NCBI GenBank assembly: GCA_028673005.1
Contig: CM054115.1
Span: forward strand, 194,502,370-194,566,369
Direction of reading: 5' to 3'
DNA length: 64,000 nt
Source of the DNA: Tanypteryx hageni
Taxonomy: Eukaryota; Arthropoda; Insecta; Odonata; Petaluridae
Shown here: piece by piece, positions 11,183 to 22,237 of the stretch
How positions within the stretch are numbered: position 1 is the first letter of the stretch
Layout: each line of letters begins with the position of its first letter
Notes under the pieces: generated by a model
The model's input: only the letters and a program-made list of their open reading frames with translations
Databases searched by the model: none
Told to the model about the DNA's origin: nothing
Translations under genes and position numbers: made by a program

Positions 11183-11187
11183 TGTAG

Positions 11188-11905
11188 CCATTATTGATAG
11201 CGATCTGTTTAATGGTGTTAAGTTCTAAAAGGAAATTGGGTTTAGAAAGGGGTATACTAAGAAGGCAGTGAAGCATAGAATGAAAAGCAGCATGTTTGTG
11301 AGAAAAATGATGGGAAGAGTGATTGGGAATGATCTGATCTGTGTAAGTGGGTTTACAAAAATAGCAAAGGTAGGTGTTGTTCAGCAGAGACAAAATGAGA
11401 TCTAAAAAGTTAAGCAAACCATTGGTTTCAGATTAGACCGTAAAAGAAATGGAAGGGTGGTGGGTATTTAAAAGTGTTAAAAATTCAGAAAGTTGGTCAT
11501 CTGCACCACTCCAGACACAGTTTTGCTCAGAATATGCTTAAAGTAAGTTAGAAGAATCAGTTATCAAAATTAGATTGACACCTGCTTTGGAAAGCATATC
11601 TACAACCAAATCTACGGCTTCTTTCACGGGAACGGAAGTAAAAAGATTGCAAACATCAAAGGAGACAAATTTTGAATTGTTGGAGAAAATTTTCCTTATA
11701 AGGTGTGCGTCAACTCTACGGAATTTTTAATACCAAATTTGGGACTAAAATGAGAATAATTACGAAGAAGTGTATTGAGTTCGAAGGCGAGTTTATGGGC
11801 AGGCGCAGAGGTACTGGAGACAACAGGCCTAATAGGGCTATCCTTTTTGTGAAGTTTTGGTAAACCATAAATTAAATAAATTACTTTTTAAAATTTTCAG
11901 GATAT
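11188..11905 (-). pseudogene. PLE-1 reverse transcriptase, catalytic core deleted
   Basis: On the minus strand from about 11900 the sequence encodes YGLPKLHKKDSPIRPVVSS and then, after a frame change, KFVSFDVCNLFTSVPVKEA, the first catalytic aspartate block. The segment with the AMG and YVDD motifs is missing. Coding similarity resumes at LLNTHHPSISFT and continues through NFLDL, CKPTYTDQIIP and SHKHAAFHSML to IAINNGY at 11188. Stops and several frameshifts are present. Loss of YVDD means no polymerase activity. The pieces keep the PLE order and are distinct from the LINE type of RT. Confidence 0.78.
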
Positions 11906-12246
11906 GTCAGTTAACAATGCGGATGCTGTGAGCCCATCTGAGCATGCCAAAGGACTCCATCCAATGAACAATGGTGAAACATCAGTCAATAGGGAGCAAC
12001 CTGAAGGCATGTCATTTAGTTTTGATTCAAGTGGTATTTCTCCCAATTTATGGCAGACTAGCTGTTACAGCAGAATTTCGTAATGAAAGTTGTGTTTCTT
12101 GTGTTTCTAGGGTAAGGGGGTTCATCACTAATAAGTTGTGTTTGTCTTTAGGAGTGAAATGAAAAGAAGTCGGATGGTTTTTTGGATCGCAGATTGATAA
12201 TTTGAGGTAGGGTCTTTTTTCGAAGAAAAATGGAAGAAAGTGACCA
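11906..12246. other. no gene recognised
   Basis: This is a transition from AT-rich DNA to the GC-richer Gypsy element. A 63-codon plus-strand frame (11971-12162) shows no family resemblance and is probably chance. The junction with the retroelement must lie between about 12200 and 12246. Confidence 0.4.
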
Positions 12247-14812
12247 GCCTTATTAGACTCGGGAGCTACTCGGTCCGTTATAAATTCTTCGGTGGAAGAG
12301 TGGTTGAAGGGATTGAATGTCCCGACTTTCGAGCGGCAGGCACAGTTAGAGATGGCAGACGGGCGTCGGTCGAATGTGTCTCGGTGCGTGACGCTACCGG
12401 TCTGTCTAGCCGGTGAGGTGGCCGTAAGTCGTTTCGATGCCTTGCCCGATATGACTTATTACGTCGTTTTAGGAACGGATTTCTTGAGAAGCATCGGGCC
12501 GAGGTTGGATTTCTCTAATTTCTCCGTCATAATGGCGGATGGAAGAGACGTGCCCCTCTTGCGGGCGGAGGGCCCCTCTGGAGGATTTCACGCGAGTCTG
12601 GAAGAAATCGATTCCTTAACTGTCTGACGTCGTCACAGGATGCCACCCTTATGCATTTTTTTGATGCAGAACTGAAATTATTTGAGCAGGTCCCCGGTAG
12701 AACTAACGTGGTCAAACACGATATAGAGCTGGAGATAAAAACCCCAGTAAAACAGAGGTATTACCCAGTTTCGCCCGTGATTGCCAAGTTGACGAAATGC
12801 TAAGCGCTGGGATAATCGAGACATCGACAAGCTCTTGGTTTATACTGTCATACTGGTGCCGAAGAAAGACGCTTCGTGGTGGATTTCCGAAAAGTTAATA
12901 AGGTCAGTAGGAAAGACGCCTATCCGATACCTTATATGTCCACTATATTAAACAAACTACGATCTGGCAAATTCGTCACCACGTTAAACCTTGAGAAAGG
13001 ATACTGGTAGGTGGAATTGGGACTGAAAAGCAAAGAGATAACCGCTTTTACGATACCAGGACGTGGACTTTTTCATTTCAATGTGATGCCTTTTGGTTTG
13101 CACAGTGCGGGCGCTACCTTCCAGCGCCTCATGGATAAGATTCTTGGGACGGAGTTGGAACCGTTTTGTTTCGCTTATCTTGACGATATAGTGATTGTAA
13201 GTGAAACGTTCGAGGAGCATTTGGAGCATTTACGGGAGGTTTTTAAACGACTACGTAACGCGGGGTTAAAAATAAATGTGGATAAGTGTCACTTTGCGAG
13301 ATCTAGAGTTAGGTTTTTGGGCTACATAGTGGGAAGTGGTAAATTGGAAATGGATCCGGACAAAATTTCCGTGGTGGTGAATTATCCTACACCCACAAAT
13401 GTTGGGGACCTTCGAAGATTTTTTGGTTTCGTCGGATGGTACCGACGTTTCATTTCTGGCTTCGCTACACTGGCGGCTCCTTTGACTGACCTGTTAAAAA
13501 GCAAGCGCAAATTTTGTTGGTCGGACGAGCAAGAGAATGCCTTCAGCAAGCTCAAGAGCCATTTGGTGTCCGCACCTGTTCTATCCTGCCCTCGCTTCGA
13601 TTCACCGTTCACCAAACAATGCGATGCCTCTGGCGTCGGAATAGGCGGGATTCTGTCGCAGATGATCGATGGCGAAGAGCATGTGGTGGCTTACTGCTCT
13701 CGTGCGCTCTCGACCGCGGAGAGGAATTATAGCGTCACAGAGCGGGAATGTCTCGCTGTACTTTTTGCGATCAGTAAGTTCAAACCTTACGTGGAAGGTT
13801 ACCATTTCTCAGTTATAACTGATCATTCATCCTTGAAATGGTTATTTAATATTAGCAATCGGCAAGGTCGTCTCGCGCGTTGGATATCTCAGCTTAAACA
13901 GTATGATTGCGAGATTATCCATCGCAAAGGAGGATGCCACGTTGTCTCTGACGCTTTGTCTCGGAGCGGGGCGATGGAAAACGCCACGGAATTTGACCCG
14001 TCCACCGTTACTGACCCCTGGTACGTGGCGTTGCGGCAAAGAGTTGAGGAATGCCCGAGGGACTGCCCGGATGTGCGCGCGGTCGAAGGGTGGCTGTATA
14101 TGAAAACCAACTCGGTCGGAAACTCTCGGTCGTGGAAATTATTGGTTCCCGAGGGGGGAAGAAAACGCCTTTTAGAGTCAAACCATTCCTCTCCGAGGGG
14201 TTGACATATGGGTTTTTTCAAAACCCTGAGAAAGCTTCAGAGTTTTTATTTATGGCTTGGGATGAGAAGGGATGTCGGCGATTTCGTCCGTAGCTGTCGA
14301 ATCTGTCAGCGGTATAAAATGAAGCAGACGAAGCCTGCGGGTGTAATGAAGCCGCAGAAAATGGCACGTCTGTGGACGATAGTGGCGGCCGATATAATAG
14401 GTCCCGTTCCACGATCCCTCAAAGGGAACCGATACGTGTTAATGTTTATGGATATAGGAGCCCGATGGCCAATAGCCGTCCCATTGCGCTCAGTTAAGGC
14501 CACGCACGCTGCTGAACGTTTCCTTGTCCAGGTGATTAACCAGTAGGGTTGTCCAGAGGTATTGTTGACAGACAATGACCCACAATTCGTTAGCCGGACA
14601 TTAGAGAAAGTGTGCCAAGGAAAACTTTGGTATGGCGGAAAAACCACCTTTTGTCAGATGCGGCTAATTTTGTTTCGGACAAATTAGAACCCAAGTTTGT
14701 GAATCCCTTCGTAATCGACAGGGAGATTGGGAACTCTGTTTACCAATTAGTGACCTTTGGAAATAAACCTGCAGGACGGTGGCATGTACGGGATTTAAAG
14801 GCAGTAACCTAG
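12247..14812 (+). pseudogene. Ty3/Gypsy pol: protease, RT, RNase H and partial integrase
   Basis: The aspartic protease begins at LLDSGATRSVIN (12250-12285) and runs to about 12627. After a frame change, reverse transcriptase follows (PVKQRYYPVS, VILVPKKDA, then the long frame 13011-14204 with MPFGLHSAGATFQ and YLDD at 13177). RNase H follows (CDASGVGIGGILSQ, ITDHSSLKWLF) and the HRKGG tether. Integrase is in another frame at 14208-14546: a zinc-finger CRICQRYK, then VAADIIGPVPRS. It is cut short by a stop and a deletion, and a C-terminal piece (NPFVIDREIGNSVYQLV) follows at 14612-14812. The usual first RT aspartate (LDL) reads LNL (about 12988), and a TAG follows at about 13009. The pieces are too damaged to act. 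Gag and a 5' LTR are not visible. Confidence 0.88.
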
Positions 14813-14878
14813 GCCTTAGTGGCAAGCGCTAATGTCTGAATGTTGATTGTTTTGTTTTCTTTCGGACTTTGGGGGTGA

Positions 14879-15370
14879 TGTAACGTTTGAAGGCTAGCGC
14901 GGGGTTCGGCGCCCGCCACTCACGCCTGCCGTCCTTCAGCGAGAGAACACCACCGGCGACCCGACTATATAAGCGAGCTGCGAGGATTTTGGTTGTCTGT
15001 CTTGTTCATCGAAACAGGGGGAGGCTAACTGAGCACCTCCTTCTCACCTGTTTCGTCTCCCTCACCTGCGGAGTCTTCGACCCTAAAAAGGGTCCTTCTC
15101 CGCTTCTCTGCATCGGACCTGAAAAAGGATCCTTGCTCTTCCCCTCCTCGGTCTTCCTGCAGGTCACCAGAAAGGGTTTGTTCCTTGCGGTGCTCGAGTC
15201 GCGAAGCGGGGGGAGGCTAACCAGTTCCTCCTTCTCACCCTCTTTGTCTCCGCCTTGCATCCGGTCGTGGAACTTCCTTCCAGGTGTCCTCTCTCGCCAA
15301 GCCTTTGACAGTCTGATCCTTCAGGGTCATTTGGGATTATTGTACTCCCTTTTATCCACTGCACCTGCCG
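14879..15370 (+). repeat. probable 3' LTR and leader-like GC-rich segment
   Basis: After the pol frame comes a purine tract (TTTGGGGGTGA) and then TGTAACG at 14879, the expected layout of polypurine tract and LTR start. A TATA-like CTATATAAGC sits at 14964-14973. Two diverged copies of GGGGAGGCTAAC followed by CCTCCTTCTCACC occur about 195 bp apart (15017 and 15210). The far end of the LTR is not identified, and no matching 5' LTR exists in the window. Confidence 0.5.
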
Positions 15371-15772
15371 ATGGAACCATTCGGGGCTGCGTCCTCAAGC
15401 TCGAGAATTGCACCCGCTAGCATGATCTTGAGGGGCCAACACAGGAGAAGCATCTCCTGTGATGGTCTCATAGCCTTCAACACCCCTGAGGGGCAGATCA
15501 AGCATGTTACCCAGGATTACCTGAGAATAATGCAGGTCGCCTCCCTCCTGAGAATGGAGGATCCTGCAAACCTCCGCAGCATCGCTCGTCCTTCCAGGAG
15601 AGACAGCCACGAGACTGGCCCAGTAGCCTGTGACGCTGACCAGCCTCGGGCTCCTTCCTCGAAACCTCCCGAGACCGCCAAGCCTTGCAAAGCCAAGGGG
15701 AAGAAGGGGAAAGGCAATACCAAGGCTGGCAAGGTGGTGGAGCAGACTCCTAGTCCTCTTTCTCTCACTTAG
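15371..15772 (+). CDS. orphan ORF of 133 codons, family not recognised
   Basis: The frame runs from ATG at 15371 to TAG at 15770 without a break. The N-terminal half contains SMILRGQHRRSIS and YLRIMQVASLLRMEDPANL. The C-terminal third is rich in Lys, Gly and Pro (KAKGKKGKGNTKAGK), suggesting nucleic-acid binding. GC content is clearly higher than the flanks and like the adjacent Gypsy DNA. It may be the start of a gag gene read from a following LTR (a tandem copy), or the ORF1 of another element. No catalytic motif, signal peptide or membrane segment is visible. I cannot assign a function, and it may not be expressed. Confidence 0.35.
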   Translation: MEPFGAASSSSRIAPASMILRGQHRRSISCDGLIAFNTPEGQIKHVTQDYLRIMQVASLLRMEDPANLRSIARPSRRDSHETGPVACDADQPRAPSSKPPETAKPCKAKGKKGKGNTKAGKVVEQTPSPLSLT

Positions 15773-15796
15773 CATTTCCCAGCCTAACTCTTTAAT

Positions 15797-16268
15797 CATT
15801 TCTGATTTCTGATTTCTGATACACAATCTGTAGAATAAAATATCAGTGAGACTGTATAAGGGTCTACTGACATGTATAAAATTTTCTCACGACACAAGAA
15901 GGAACTATTATGCCCATAGCACACAGAAATTTTAAAATGGATAGGGGAGTAATAATATTTCTCCATTCTATCCCATTGTACAATGATTAAAAACACTTAA
16001 AAATGAAATAAATGCTAAAATTCTGGCCTCCCTTAGGAATGACAGTGTTCTATTTATAAAATCTGGATTATCTCCAAGAGAGACCACGAGGTTCGCAGCC
16101 ATATGCACCCTCTCTCTCTCATTCCTAAACTGGATACAGTCCAGTAAAACATGTGACACTGTCAACGCAGTATCACATGTCTCACAAACTGGAGGTTCCT
16201 CGGACCGCAATAGGTAACCATGCGTCCACCAGCAGTGACCTATCTGTAGTCTTGTAATGGCAACCTCT
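15797..16268 (-). pseudogene. 5'-truncated LINE tail (region after RNase H)
   Basis: On the minus strand from 16265 the sequence encodes AITRLQIGHCWWTHGYLL, then EPPVCETCDTALTVSHVLLDC, the typical carboxy end of LINEs with an RNase H domain (I/Jockey-related), ending at about 15968. Downstream, the 3' side carries three tandem copies of a 7-bp unit (ATCAGAA) at 15799-15820, which fits a LINE 3' tail. Only about 470 bp survive, a common outcome of incomplete reverse transcription. The Cys pattern CETC plus the later H and C residues matches the conserved knuckle seen in these tails. Confidence 0.7.
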
Positions 16269-16339
16269 TTGAGTTGGGATGACCTGGATGAGGACTGCCA
16301 TGGTTTTACTGTGTTTTTATTGCTCTCATTTTATTAGAG

Positions 16340-18560
16340 TCAACCCCATTCCATTCTTTTCCCAGGCTAAAATCATGAGCAAGATTGATGCCTGCAGAAG
16401 ATATTTTCAAATCCCCTTGGAAGATACAAGTAAGAAACTCACATTCATCACACCGTGCAGAAGATACTGTTTTAATTGCCTTCCTATGAGACTATCATCA
16501 TCAGGGAAACATTTTCAAAAAAAGAATGGCCAGAACATTAGCTGGGCTCGATGGCATCGTAAACTTACTGGATGATGTACTAGTTTATGGTAACAGCCAG
16601 GAGCAACATGATGAGTATCTATGAAGTACTTCAAAGACTTCAAGATGTGGGGATGAATCTAAGAAAAATTCATTTGGAAGGACAAGAAAGTCTGTTTTCT
16701 AGCACATATCTTATCAGCTGAAGCAGGTTGAAGCCAGATCCTGAGAAGGTAGCAGCAATGAACAATATGGAAAGACCAAAGACAGCTGAGTCTATTCGAT
16801 GATTTTTGGGAATGGTCCACTACCATTTAAAGTTTCTTGACCATCTAGCTGACTTGTCGCAGCCACTGAGGGAGATACTTTCTGAAGAGGGAGACCATTC
16901 CTGGACAGCAGTCCACAAAAAGGGCTTCGGTGACAAAACGTTGATTAACAAAAGTGCTAGCTTTGGCAATATTCAATCCTAGCAAACCTTGCAGGGTGCC
17001 AGCAGATTCATAATCTTATGGACTTGGAGCAGTAGTAAGGCAATGGTACATGGAAATCTTTCAGCTGCATCCTGATTGCTATCAGAAACAGAATGCGGAT
17101 ACATGTAGATAGGAGGCCCTGGCACTAACTTGGGCATGCAGGAGATTTGCCACACACATTGAAGGAGCTCATTTTCAGTTATGGACATAACACAAACCAT
17201 TGGTAGCCCTGCTTGGTACCAAACCATTGAGTGAGCTGTCAGCAAGACTACAGAGGTCCTGTATGAGGCTCCTAGGATACTCCTATACAATACAGCATGT
17301 TCCAGGAAAGTGGCTACATATGCCAGACATGCTTTTAAGAGCACTACTACTGGAGAAACCGCCAGACAAGGACATCCTGACTGAGGCAGAAGTAGAACTC
17401 TTTGTGCAGGAGGTGATTTAAGAGATTCCTATGCCAGACAATAGTCTACAAGAGGTACAAGATAAGCAGAGGAAGGATGAAACTATGATAAAGATTCTGG
17501 TGAATGTGAAACTAGGGTGGCCCAACTGAAAGGAGGATGTACACCTAGATCTCTGAGCTTACTTCAAGAAGAGAGGCTTTCTCAATGAAGTGCAGGGTCT
17601 GCTGATGTATGGTAGGCAAGTAGTAATCCAAAGTGCACACAGGTGGGAAATGCTGTCCTGCATACACAGGGGTCACCTTGGCATAGAAAAATGTAGAATA
17701 CAAGCCAGGGAAGGGATTTGATGGGCAAGAATATCAGCAGATGTGCGAGAACTGGTGGAGAATTGCAAGGAATATCTGGAGCGATGAGTGCACCAAGCAG
17801 AGCTGTTGATACCAACCCCACCACCAGAGAGGCCTTGGCAGAAGATAGCGATGGATCTTGTGACTTAGAAACAAAAACTTCTTGGTCATGGTAGATTATT
17901 TTTCGTGATACCCTGAAGTATCAAGACTGGTTAGCACTTCAGCAGCAGCAGTCATCTGGAAGATGAAGGAAGTTTTTGAAAGATTTGGGATTCCTGAAGA
18001 AGTCAGATCAGACAATGGGCCACAGTTCAGAAGAGAAATGTTTGAATTCGCATGTGACTATGGGTTCAGATTGGTAACTAGTAGTCCCAAATGAGCAAGT
18101 AGCAATGGAGAGGCAAGAGCCTCAGTAAAAATTGTAAAGAATATTTTAGAGAAAGAGACTCCAATTTAGGCCTGCTAGTTTTATAGGACCTCACCATTAG
18201 AGACGGGATATAGCCCAGCAGAACTTCTGATGGGCCAAAAGCTACGTATGAATTTGCTGATGATCGAAGAATCATTGAATCCTGGGTGGCCCGACCTCAA
18301 GGATCACAGAAAGACAATGAAGACTGAGCAACTGAAGACCAATATAAGATATTACTGGGGGCACTGAGCCAAAACTTTACCATCACTAAAACCTGGAGAC
18401 AGGGTTTGGATAGATGATAATCACATTTATGAAAATGTAATGCATAAATGCAAGGAACCCAGATTGTGCGACATAAAAACAATATGGTACTATCTGGAGG
18501 AACAGAGCATTCTTGGTACCGAGCAAAATGGATCATTGGGAGAATAGTTATGGGAGACCT
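16340..18560 (+). pseudogene. second Ty3/Gypsy pol remnant (K02A2.6-like group), heavily decayed
   Basis: RT starts near 16375 (SKIDACRRYFQIPLED, LTFITPCRRYCFN). The YVDD region is recognisable only as degenerate DDVLVYG-like DNA at about 16573. RNase H remnants lie at 16900-17200. The tether motif YTIQHVPGKWLHMPDMLLR (17284-17340) and integrase follow: MVDYFSRYPEV-like DNA (about 17888), then FGIPEEVRSDNGPQF (17981-18025) and YSPAELLMGQKLR (18209-18247). The frame changes repeatedly and many stops are present. The group assignment rests on the RT and tether motifs. Its 3' LTR lies at 18765. The upstream border near 16300 follows the LINE tail. Confidence 0.8.
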
Positions 18561-18764
18561 GGAATTTTGGCAATGGTAAACCCAGATGGCGAGAGGCAAG
18601 AATCAATGGCAGGTGAAAACCCAGAACAACAGGCCAATGCTAGGAGTCAAGATGTGACCAACATCATAACAAGTAAGAGCAGAAGATTAATTAAACAAAA
18701 GGTCTGTGAAAGGTGTCACTATCCAATTATAGTTGTTCTTTTTTCTTTTTTGAACAGGGAAGGG

Positions 18765-19010
18765 TGTTTCGTGATAATACCTCATAGTAGAGACAATGAC
18801 ACAACCTACCCCCAGGCATTTCCTAGAGAAAACAGCCAAGTCAAACTGGGGCCTGAGAAGCAAGGAGAAGTTTCGAGAAGCAGGCCCGGGGATATAAATA
18901 TGAGCTAGAGTTTGAGTTGGACATTCCATCCGAGTCCTTGAGTGCATCATGTACCTACATGAAATAAAGCCTCAGAAAATAATGTTTTATTTAACGTCAA
19001 GAAACAACAT
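18765..19010 (+). repeat. 3' LTR of the second Gypsy element
   Basis: The LTR begins TGTTTCGTGATAATACC immediately after a purine run (GGGAAGGG). It contains a TATA box, TATAAATA, at 18893-18900 and a polyadenylation signal, AATAAA, at 18963-18968, 63 bp downstream. It appears to end near 19008 at AACA. The upstream partner LTR is missing, so the border is approximate. Confidence 0.6.
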
Positions 19011-19619
19011 GCATTCTTAGCTTGCCCTGCATGACAGTCTGTATTATTTTCCCATATTTAGTTAATCTCAATTTAGTGAATAACCTGCATTTAGTGTAAA
19101 AATAAATTGACCTTTCGAAACTCATATCTCGATTTAGTGTGAAAATGATGCTAGTCTCACGGAAACATCTTGCCCACACCACCTAAAGGTAGGCTCCCAC
19201 TGATGCATGCTGCGGCACAGCATGACGGAAAATATTCTTTCCATGTTCTTAAAAGAACCCGCTCCCACTAAAGCCAGAGTGTAGCATGCCTCTGCAGCGG
19301 TATGTGTGGAAACAATATTCTCTGCAACCGTGCAAGGGCGTGCTTCAATGTGGGTGGGTCTTGCAGTCAACCTCAGGTATACCAGCCTCGGTTATAACAA
19401 TCTTCAGATATAATGGATTTTTTCATTCCCCGACCATTTCACTGTGCTATATCACTGAAACTACCTCAGTTAAACCGGTCTCTCATATAATGGATTTCTA
19501 CTGGATTCCCTAACATTAATTTTCCTCAGCTATAACATTTTTGACAATATAATGTACTGTACATAACACTTAAGATGTTTTTTCAAGTTTTAAAAATCCT
19601 GTTAGTGATTTCATCTACA

Positions 19620-19955
19620 GCTTACCCTGCAAGCCACTGCAAGGGTGTGTGGCAGGGGGTGCATTAACACCAAGGAGAGAACTCCAAAATTAGGTCTGGG
19701 TTTACGCCTCTCCGCAAGGTTACTTTTGATCGCACGTTTTATTCTGCTTAGCTATCATTCTAGGGAAAAATGAGCCTTTGTATCTCTCCATCCTACAGGC
19801 TATCTCTCTTATTTTACGAAGATAGTCCATTCTACCGATATAGGTGGGAGTTCTTATTATTTCTTCGACGTCGCTGAAGAAAGTACTCGTTCTAAATCTT
19901 TCAAGAAGTTTTAACCTAGAACGTAATCGGCGCTCAGCTAATGATTCCCATTAGA
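19620..19955 (-). pseudogene. LINE C-terminal fragment inserted in pogo A
   Basis: On the minus strand from about 19950 the sequence encodes ESLAERRLRSRLKLLERF, SDVEEIIRTPTYIGR and REIACRMERYKGSFFPRMI. This Arg-rich, FFPR-ending block is the carboxy terminus of a group of LINE reverse transcriptases, where it normally precedes VWN and a conserved 3' UTR. Here it is followed by ATGCACCCCCTGCCACACAC, a typical 3' UTR segment on that strand. Only about 330 bp remain. It interrupts the 5' region of the pogo element and is therefore younger than it. Confidence 0.6.
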
Positions 19956-20518
19956 TGACTCATTCATCACAGAGACATGTGTAATAGCCTCCTCCTACTC
20001 AATAATAAAGTGGAGTGGATAATTTGATATCATTTGTTAGACAGAAATTCTGGGATGACTTTTCACTGACTATATAATCAAATCTCATGAACATCAACAT
20101 TTCATCAATCATTATTCCAAATGCAGTGTATTAAGTTCGACACTATGTAGTGATATTTAATTTGCTTACCACAACACTCTGGTATCAAATTACATCATTG
20201 TTTGCTCTGCTGTTCTGGAATAAGATATCGGACTGATTTCCCAACTTCATTATTCAGTCGAGAGAATAGCCTTGTGTGAATTGGTTGTCATCAGTGTACT
20301 GCTGTTTTATTGGTAAAAATTTCTTCCTGAATTTTGGTGCATACTCCTTGTTATAGCAAATTTGTAAGTAACTTTTATGCACCTATCCAACATGCACTGG
20401 CTTAAATTGATATTGTAATTAATAGACCAGCAAAACATAAAGAGCTGAAATTTTCTGCAATTTGCAGAGCAGGCCTTTTAAGCAACCCTTAACTTTTTGT
20501 TTTTACAGTTACAAAATC

Positions 20519-21921
20519 ATGAAGAGCCAGCAACATACCTTACCTTTATCTAAGAAATATGAAGTTATTTCCAATTGGGAAAGCAATGGACATTTAAGGC
20601 AAAAGGATATTGCCCAGTGCTTTGAAATTCCAACCAGTATGCTTGGAGATTTGCTACAAATGTAGCAATAATTAAGTAATTTTTTTAAAATAGCAGCTGT
20701 AATGCTGATGCAATACAACATAGTAAGACTAAAATTGAGAACATTAACATGGCTTTGCTGGCCTGGTTTAAGAAAATGAGAATGAATAATCCTGAGGTGG
20801 CCCAATCTTGTTAGAAAAGGCAATAACTTATGCAAAAGAATTAGCTCACGGTGAATGTTCAGTGAATTGGCTGCTGTTTTTGAAAGTGATGTAGATGAAT
20901 GAGTCTAAAATTACGGCAAAATTTGGGTAAGTTTTCACCATGTGACATTTACAATGCTGATGAAACAGACCTCTTTTGGAAGGCATTTAAAAGGCTTTTA
21001 AAAATGAACGTGTTTCAGGTGGTAAAATGGCTAAAGAAAGATTAACTTGTTTAATTTGTGCTAGCATGGCTGGAGAAAAGATGGCATTGCTTGTGATAGG
21101 AAGTAGAAAATGCCAGAAGCTTTCAAGCAAGCAAACAGGCTGCCTGTTGAATGCAGGGTTAATCGAAAAGCATGAATTATGTCCATCTTATTTGATGAGT
21201 GGTTGCTAAAATATGATAAATGAATGAGAGACAAAAAATGCAACGTCACTCTTATTCTGGATAAACTGTACAGCTCATTCTGTAATTGCATGAGCTTTGA
21301 AAAACATCTCAGATTATTTTCTTCCACCTAACACAACATCTAAAACTCAACCCATGGATGTTGGACTAATTAAAAATTTGAAAGTACATTATCGTAGTCA
21401 ACTTCTGCACCAGCAATTACCTGCTTATGAAGAAGCAGTTCCATCTGAATTCGACATTCTTGATTCAATGCATCTTGGTACTTGGTATAGCCAGAAACAA
21501 TCGTTAATTGTTAAAGTCAGTGGTATTTACTAACGATGTAACAGATAAAGTAGATATGAAGGATGATTTGTCAGATTTCGCATGCTTTGACTCTGACAAA
21601 ATTGATTGTAATGCACTTTGGTGCTGTATTTCCATTCCTGATGGAGTCAACTTTATTGATTATGCCTCTATTGATGAAAACACAGCAGTAACTGAGGTTT
21701 CTACCAATCATGACAACATTGCTTTTGTATCTAGCCATGCTGTAATTGTTGACAGCGATGATGAAACCAATATCAGTACGTATGAACAAGAAAGTGAACG
21801 CCCAGTTATCACTGCTCAGGAAAACCTGAAAGCTTTCAAGATTGTAATGCAGTACTATGACACTTGTGGTTCTGATGAAAAATTAGACATCAATCTGTTC
21901 TCTATTGAGAAGGACCTGTAA
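20519..21921 (+). pseudogene. pogo-family transposase of element A
   Basis: ATG at 20519 starts a CENP-B-type helix-turn-helix (SKKYEVISNWESNGHLRQKD, then IAQCFEIPTSMLGDLL). After several stops, the DDE domain appears: YNADETDLFW (about 20950), ERLTCLICASMAGEK (21036-21080), a frame-shifted catalytic block near 21255-21280, then FLPPNTTSKTQPMDVGLIKNL (21320-21380). An acidic C-terminal tail runs to TAA at 21919. A TTTTTACAG acceptor-like site sits 10 bp upstream of the ATG, suggesting a former 5' intron. At least five stops and two frameshifts inactivate it. Full-length relatives have about 450-550 residues. Confidence 0.82.
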
Positions 21922-22237
21922 ATACGTTCATCAAGCTCAAGGAAACAAACACAAAACTGATTTTTTTAAAGTAAAACAAAACTGAGCTAACATGAATAAT
22001 ATATGCTTATGGATGTGCAATAAATTATGCTTTTGTTCATATTCAATAAAATTGAAAATTAATGTTATTTTATTGATATTCATTTAAATGGGATTTTAAA
22101 ATGTAATTTCACCGAACCTCAGATAACGGATTTTTGCCAGAAACCCCAGGCGATCCGTTATAACCGAGGTTGAGCACAATACTTTGTTTGCTGCGCATTT
22201 TTCCCATAAAATATTTTTAGATAAATCCACATAAACA

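Larger units (their letters stand above)
7010..11905 (-). mobile_element. Penelope-like element 1 (PLE-1), split by an RTE-type LINE
   Basis: Two minus-strand coding blocks (11188-11900 and 7288-7841) match a Penelope-like reverse transcriptase plus GIY-YIG endonuclease, and they rejoin in frame when the LINE at 7847-11182 is removed (NNGY continuing into KTSLIDKI). The 3' side carries the PLE terminal motif at 7037-7073. The 5' part is missing: coding similarity stops near 11905, just before the conserved RT motif YGLPK. The limits given are approximate. The element is older than the LINE it contains. Confidence 0.8.
19363..22175 (+). mobile_element. pogo/Tigger element A
   Basis: The left end carries CAGTCAACCTCAGG, and shortly after CAGCCTCGGTTATAAC (19384-19399). 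The right end is the complement of CAACCTCGGTTATAAC (about 22156-22171). Repeated CCTCAG..TATAAC and ATATAATGGATT motifs follow the left end, as in other pogo termini. The flanking TA is not clear, so the borders are approximate. Inside are a LINE tail (19620-19950) and a decayed transposase (20519-21921). Confidence 0.7.

Noticed and set aside
15006..15768. Overlapping antisense frames across the GC-rich block
   Set aside because: High GC leaves several frames open by chance; none shows family motifs.
12247..18560. Envelope gene that would make the Gypsy copies endogenous retroviruses
   Set aside because: No reading frame with signal peptide and transmembrane segment follows either pol region.
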